From Takakia lepidozioides (lineage: Eukaryota; Streptophyta; Takakiopsida; Takakiales; Takakiaceae): a DNA stretch of 64,000 bases. A program made the translations under genes and the position numbers. The notes under the pieces were generated by a model. It did not search any database. It saw nothing but the letters and a program-made list of their open reading frames with translations, and was not told where the DNA came from. The stretch lies in assembly GCA_030704615.1 (NCBI GenBank), contig CM060731.1:37078001-37142000 (forward strand), read 5' to 3'. Shown here one piece after another: positions 60,900-64,000 of the stretch. Within the stretch, counting starts at the first letter, position 1. Each line of letters starts with the position of its first letter.

Positions 60900-63800
60900 T
60901 CACCAGTAATCAGCACAAGAACAAATCCCATCTTCAAAGTGGTGGAAAGTAGTCAGCGTCCATACAACAATTGCTCGGCCAACAATCACACACTCGAAGA
61001 TTCTTGATGAGTCGTGCTGATCAGCCCAAACCAACGGCTAGCTTCTCACTGTGGTGGCAAAGAGAAAATTCCTTTCCTCCACATCATGCAATAAAAAGCG
61101 TGTGTACATACCCCGCCTCCTTCATCTGCCCAGACAATCTTCTCAGCTCAGCATCGATTTCCTTAATTCTGGGATGCAACTTGTCATCTGGCTCCTTTCT
61201 AACCCCTCTGACCTTCATCATTCTTCTCACCTTTGCAGTATCATCCCACCTGCCAGCTGCAGCATAGATGTTTGATATAGCAACACATAAGTCGCGGCAT
61301 CCTGTTCATCCCACTTGAGGATAGATGTTGCCACACATTCAGCCATCTCCACATTGCCATGGATTCTGCAGGCACCAAGCAAGGCCTTCCACACCACAAC
61401 ATCTGGATTGATTGGCATTTTATTAATCAGGGCCACTGCCTCATGTAGTTGTCTCGCACGCCAGAAGGTCCACCATGCAGCCAAAGTGCTTTACTGGCGG
61501 GGTGACACCATGATCTTGACTCAGGGAATCGAAGTAGCGTCTTCCTCATTCAGTAGGACAGTGTGGCTGCACGCAGAGAGAACACATATAAAGGTGATAC
61601 TGTCCGGCTTCAAGCCGTTCTTTTGCATTCCTTCAAATAGTTGCAGGACCTCCCTATGACAACCATGCTGGGCATATCCTGCGATCATCGCATTCCACGA
61701 CACCACATTTTATTCAGCCACATTGTCAAATACTCCCTTTGCATCCTCAACGCACCCACATTTCGCATACATGTCCACCAGGGCAGTGTCCAGAATGACA
61801 TTTGGTACAATTCCAGCTTTGATGATGTCACCATGCACCCTTTGCCCATTTCCAGGGCTGCCAGGCTTGCACAAGCATTGCAAATGCACACAAACGTGAT
61901 GTGGTTGGGCTTCACCCCTTCCCCCATCATTCCAAGGCCTCCATCCCACGCCCTTGCTGTGCATATCCTACAAGCATGGCGTTCCATGACACCAAATCTC
62001 GTTCAGCCATACTGTTGAACACTCCCTCCGCATCCTCAATGCTCCCACATTTGGTATACATGTCCACGAGGGTATTGTTCAAAATCACATCTGGTACAAT
62101 TCCAACTTTGGCGATGCAACCATGCACCTCTTTGCCCTTTTCCAGGGCTGCCAGGCCTGCACACGCACTGCAAACGCACACAAACGTGATGTGGTTGGGC
62201 TTCACCCCTTCCCCCATCATTTGCTCATAGGTCTCCAAAGCCTCCATCCCACGCCCATAGTGTTGAAATTAACTCCTTTCGCATCCTTAATGCACCCACA
62301 TTTGGCATACATGTCCACCAGGGAAGTGTTCACAATGACATCTGGTACAATTCCAGCTTTGACGATGTCACCATGGACCTCTTTCCCCTTTTCCAGAGCT
62401 TCCAGGCTTGCACACGCATTGCAAACACAAACAAATGTGATGTGGTTGGTTTTCACCCCTTTGCACATCATTTCCTCATAGGTCTCCAAAGCCTCCATCC
62501 CGCACGCTTGCTGTGCATACCTTGCAATCATCACACTCGACGACACCACATCACATTCGGCTATACTGTCAAACACTCCATTTGCATCCTTGATGCACCC
62601 ACATTTGACATACATGTCCACCAGGGCAGTGTTCAGAATGACATCGGGTACAATTCCAGATTTGATAATGTCACCTTGGACCTCTTTGCACTTTTCCAGG
62701 GCTGCCAGGCTTGCACACGCATTGCAAATGCAAACAAACGTCATGTGGTTGGGCTTCACCCCCTCCACACATCATTTGCTCATAGGTCTCCAAAGTCTCC
62801 ATCCCGCGCCCTTGCTGTGCATATCTTGCAATCATCGCACTCCACCACATCTCGTTCAGCCATACTGTTGAACACTCCCTTCATACATGTCCACGAGGGT
62901 ATTGTTCAGAATGACATTTGGTACAACTGCAGCTCTGACCATGTCGCCATGGACCTCTTTGCCCTTTTCCAGAGCTTCCAGGCTTGCACACGCATTGCAA
63001 ATGCACAGAAACGTGATGTGGTCGGGCTTCACCCTTTCCCCCATCATTTGATCATAGGTCTCCAAAGCCTCCCTACCACGTCCCTGCCGTGGATACCCTG
63101 CAAGCATCGTGTTCCATGACACCACATCTCGTTCAGCCATAGTGTTGAAAACTCCCTTCGCATCCTTAATGCACCCACATTTGGCATACATGTCCACCAG
63201 GGTAGTGTTCCCAATGACATCTGGTACAATTCCAGCTTTGACGATGTCATCATGGACCTCTTTCCCCTTTTCCAGGGCTCCCAGGCTTGCACACGCATTG
63301 CAAACACAAATGAACGTGATGTGGTTGGGCTTCACCCCTTCGCGCATCATTTGCTCACCACATCAAGGTGCCCTCACCAGATTGTCCTTGACAATTCAGT
63401 ATGCATCTCAGGGCCGAGTCTGATGAGAGGGTAAAACAGGCTGAAATAGGTCGAAGAAGAAGGTGCCCTCACCACATTGGCCTTGACCTTGTGGCACCAC
63501 CCATGGAGGATTTGACCACCCATGCTTGGTAAATCCTGCCAACATTATATTCCACGTGATCAAAGATCGTTGAGGCATTCTGTTGAACACTTGGTGAGCA
63601 TCCATGATGCTCCCGCACTTAACATACATGTTGACAAGGGTGTTGAGTAGAAAAACATTTTGCATGAATCCACTTTGGATAATGTGAGTGTGCACCTGCT
63701 TTCCAACTGCCTTTCATCTTGATGCACTTATGCAAGAGACAGACATACGTATCTGAATCTGCTGAAATGCCTCCTTGGTTTAAAGTCTGTAGAGCCTCTT

Positions 63801-63954
63801 TCAGTCTGCCTGCCTCACAAAGCATCTTCACATGCCCAGAAGTGCCAGAAGAGGCAATGTGGACTCCCTCTCTTGATCCTCTTCCAGAAGCTGTGGTCAT
63901 GGTTGAGGTGCCTGATTTTATCAACTGTGCCGCTGCAGCTGACCATCTACGCAT
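60900..63954 (-). pseudogene. PPR-DYW gene copy 2, degraded
   Basis: It starts at an ATG at 63954 (RRWSAAAAQLIKSG) and ends at TGA 60900 right after the DYW tripeptide (FHHFEDGICSCADYW). Between them is a PLS-class array: a first unit (FLLNTLVNMYVKCGSIMDAH), then six or so near-identical units of about 100 residues (KPNHITFVCVCNACASL..., LVDMYAKCGCIKDAKGVF, NTMAERDVVSWN), then E/E+ sequence (KMPINPDVVVWKALLGAC). Frameshifts near 63.4, 62.87, 62.26, 61.7, 61.5 and 61.06 kb break the frame, and part of the DYW domain (HSEKLA region) is scrambled. An intact protein would be imported into plastids or mitochondria and edit RNA. Functional only if frames are wrongly read here. Confidence 0.85.
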
Positions 63955-64000
63955 GCAGGTTTCTTGTAGCTATTGATCCACAGGGAATCATACGTAATCT

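Noticed and set aside
62373-63119. 248-codon plus-strand ORF with repeated peptide
   Set aside because: It is the antisense shadow of the homogenised PPR units on the minus strand.

Overview
This window looks like nuclear DNA of a land plant with a large, transposon-rich genome. The genes have many introns with GT-AG (once GC-AG) splice sites. It contains a plant MUN-domain (PATROL1-type) gene, a PPIH/CYP22-type cyclophilin, PPR-DYW genes of the organellar RNA-editing type, an OSB-like PDF motif, tRNA-derived SINEs, LINEs, hAT MITEs and a Ty3/Gypsy element. Abundant PPR-DYW sequence and long introns would suit a fern or another seed-free vascular plant. That placement is inference; the species cannot be named from the sequence alone.

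Layout. 1-3.6 kb: repeats with no convincing gene. 3.6-6.9 kb (-): a multi-exon gene of unknown function. 6.97-12.8 kb: five non-autonomous hAT elements, each with an 8-bp target duplication and one nested in another, plus SINEs and a dead PIF/Harbinger transposase. 12.97-14.6 kb (+): a small four-exon gene of unknown function. 15.4-30.0 kb (+): a PATROL1-like gene with 25 exons found and its first exon missing; its introns are full of LINE 3' ends. 31.2-35.0 kb (-): a complete seven-exon cyclophilin gene. 36.0-37.8 kb (-): a gene with two MIM1 (VPS4-binding) motifs, possibly ANCHR/ZFYVE19-like. 39.4-40.3 kb (+): a weak gene candidate. 43.1-43.9 kb (+): an unrecognised ORF built from an internal duplication. 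44.7-64.0 kb: decayed, duplicated PPR-DYW sequence, one copy split by an 11.3-kb Gypsy element (46.0-57.3 kb, - strand).

The most unusual object is that Gypsy element. Its order on the minus strand is LTR, leader with palindromic repeats, gag with two zinc knuckles, protease, C5-cytosine DNA methyltransferase, reverse transcriptase, RNase H, integrase, PHD finger, LTR. It therefore joins a DNA-methylation writer and a probable histone-tail reader in one retroelement polyprotein. The copy is dead: it has many in-frame stops, nearly all explicable as C-to-T changes, several frameshifts and a nested insertion. Retrotransposon-borne methyltransferases have been described in dinoflagellates and charophyte algae. 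A vascular-plant-like copy that also carries a PHD finger deserves a second look.

No operon-like organisation is present. The host genes are independent: membrane trafficking (PATROL1-like), splicing-associated proline isomerisation (cyclophilin), possible ESCRT/VPS4 regulation (MIM1 protein) and organellar RNA editing (PPR-DYW remnants).
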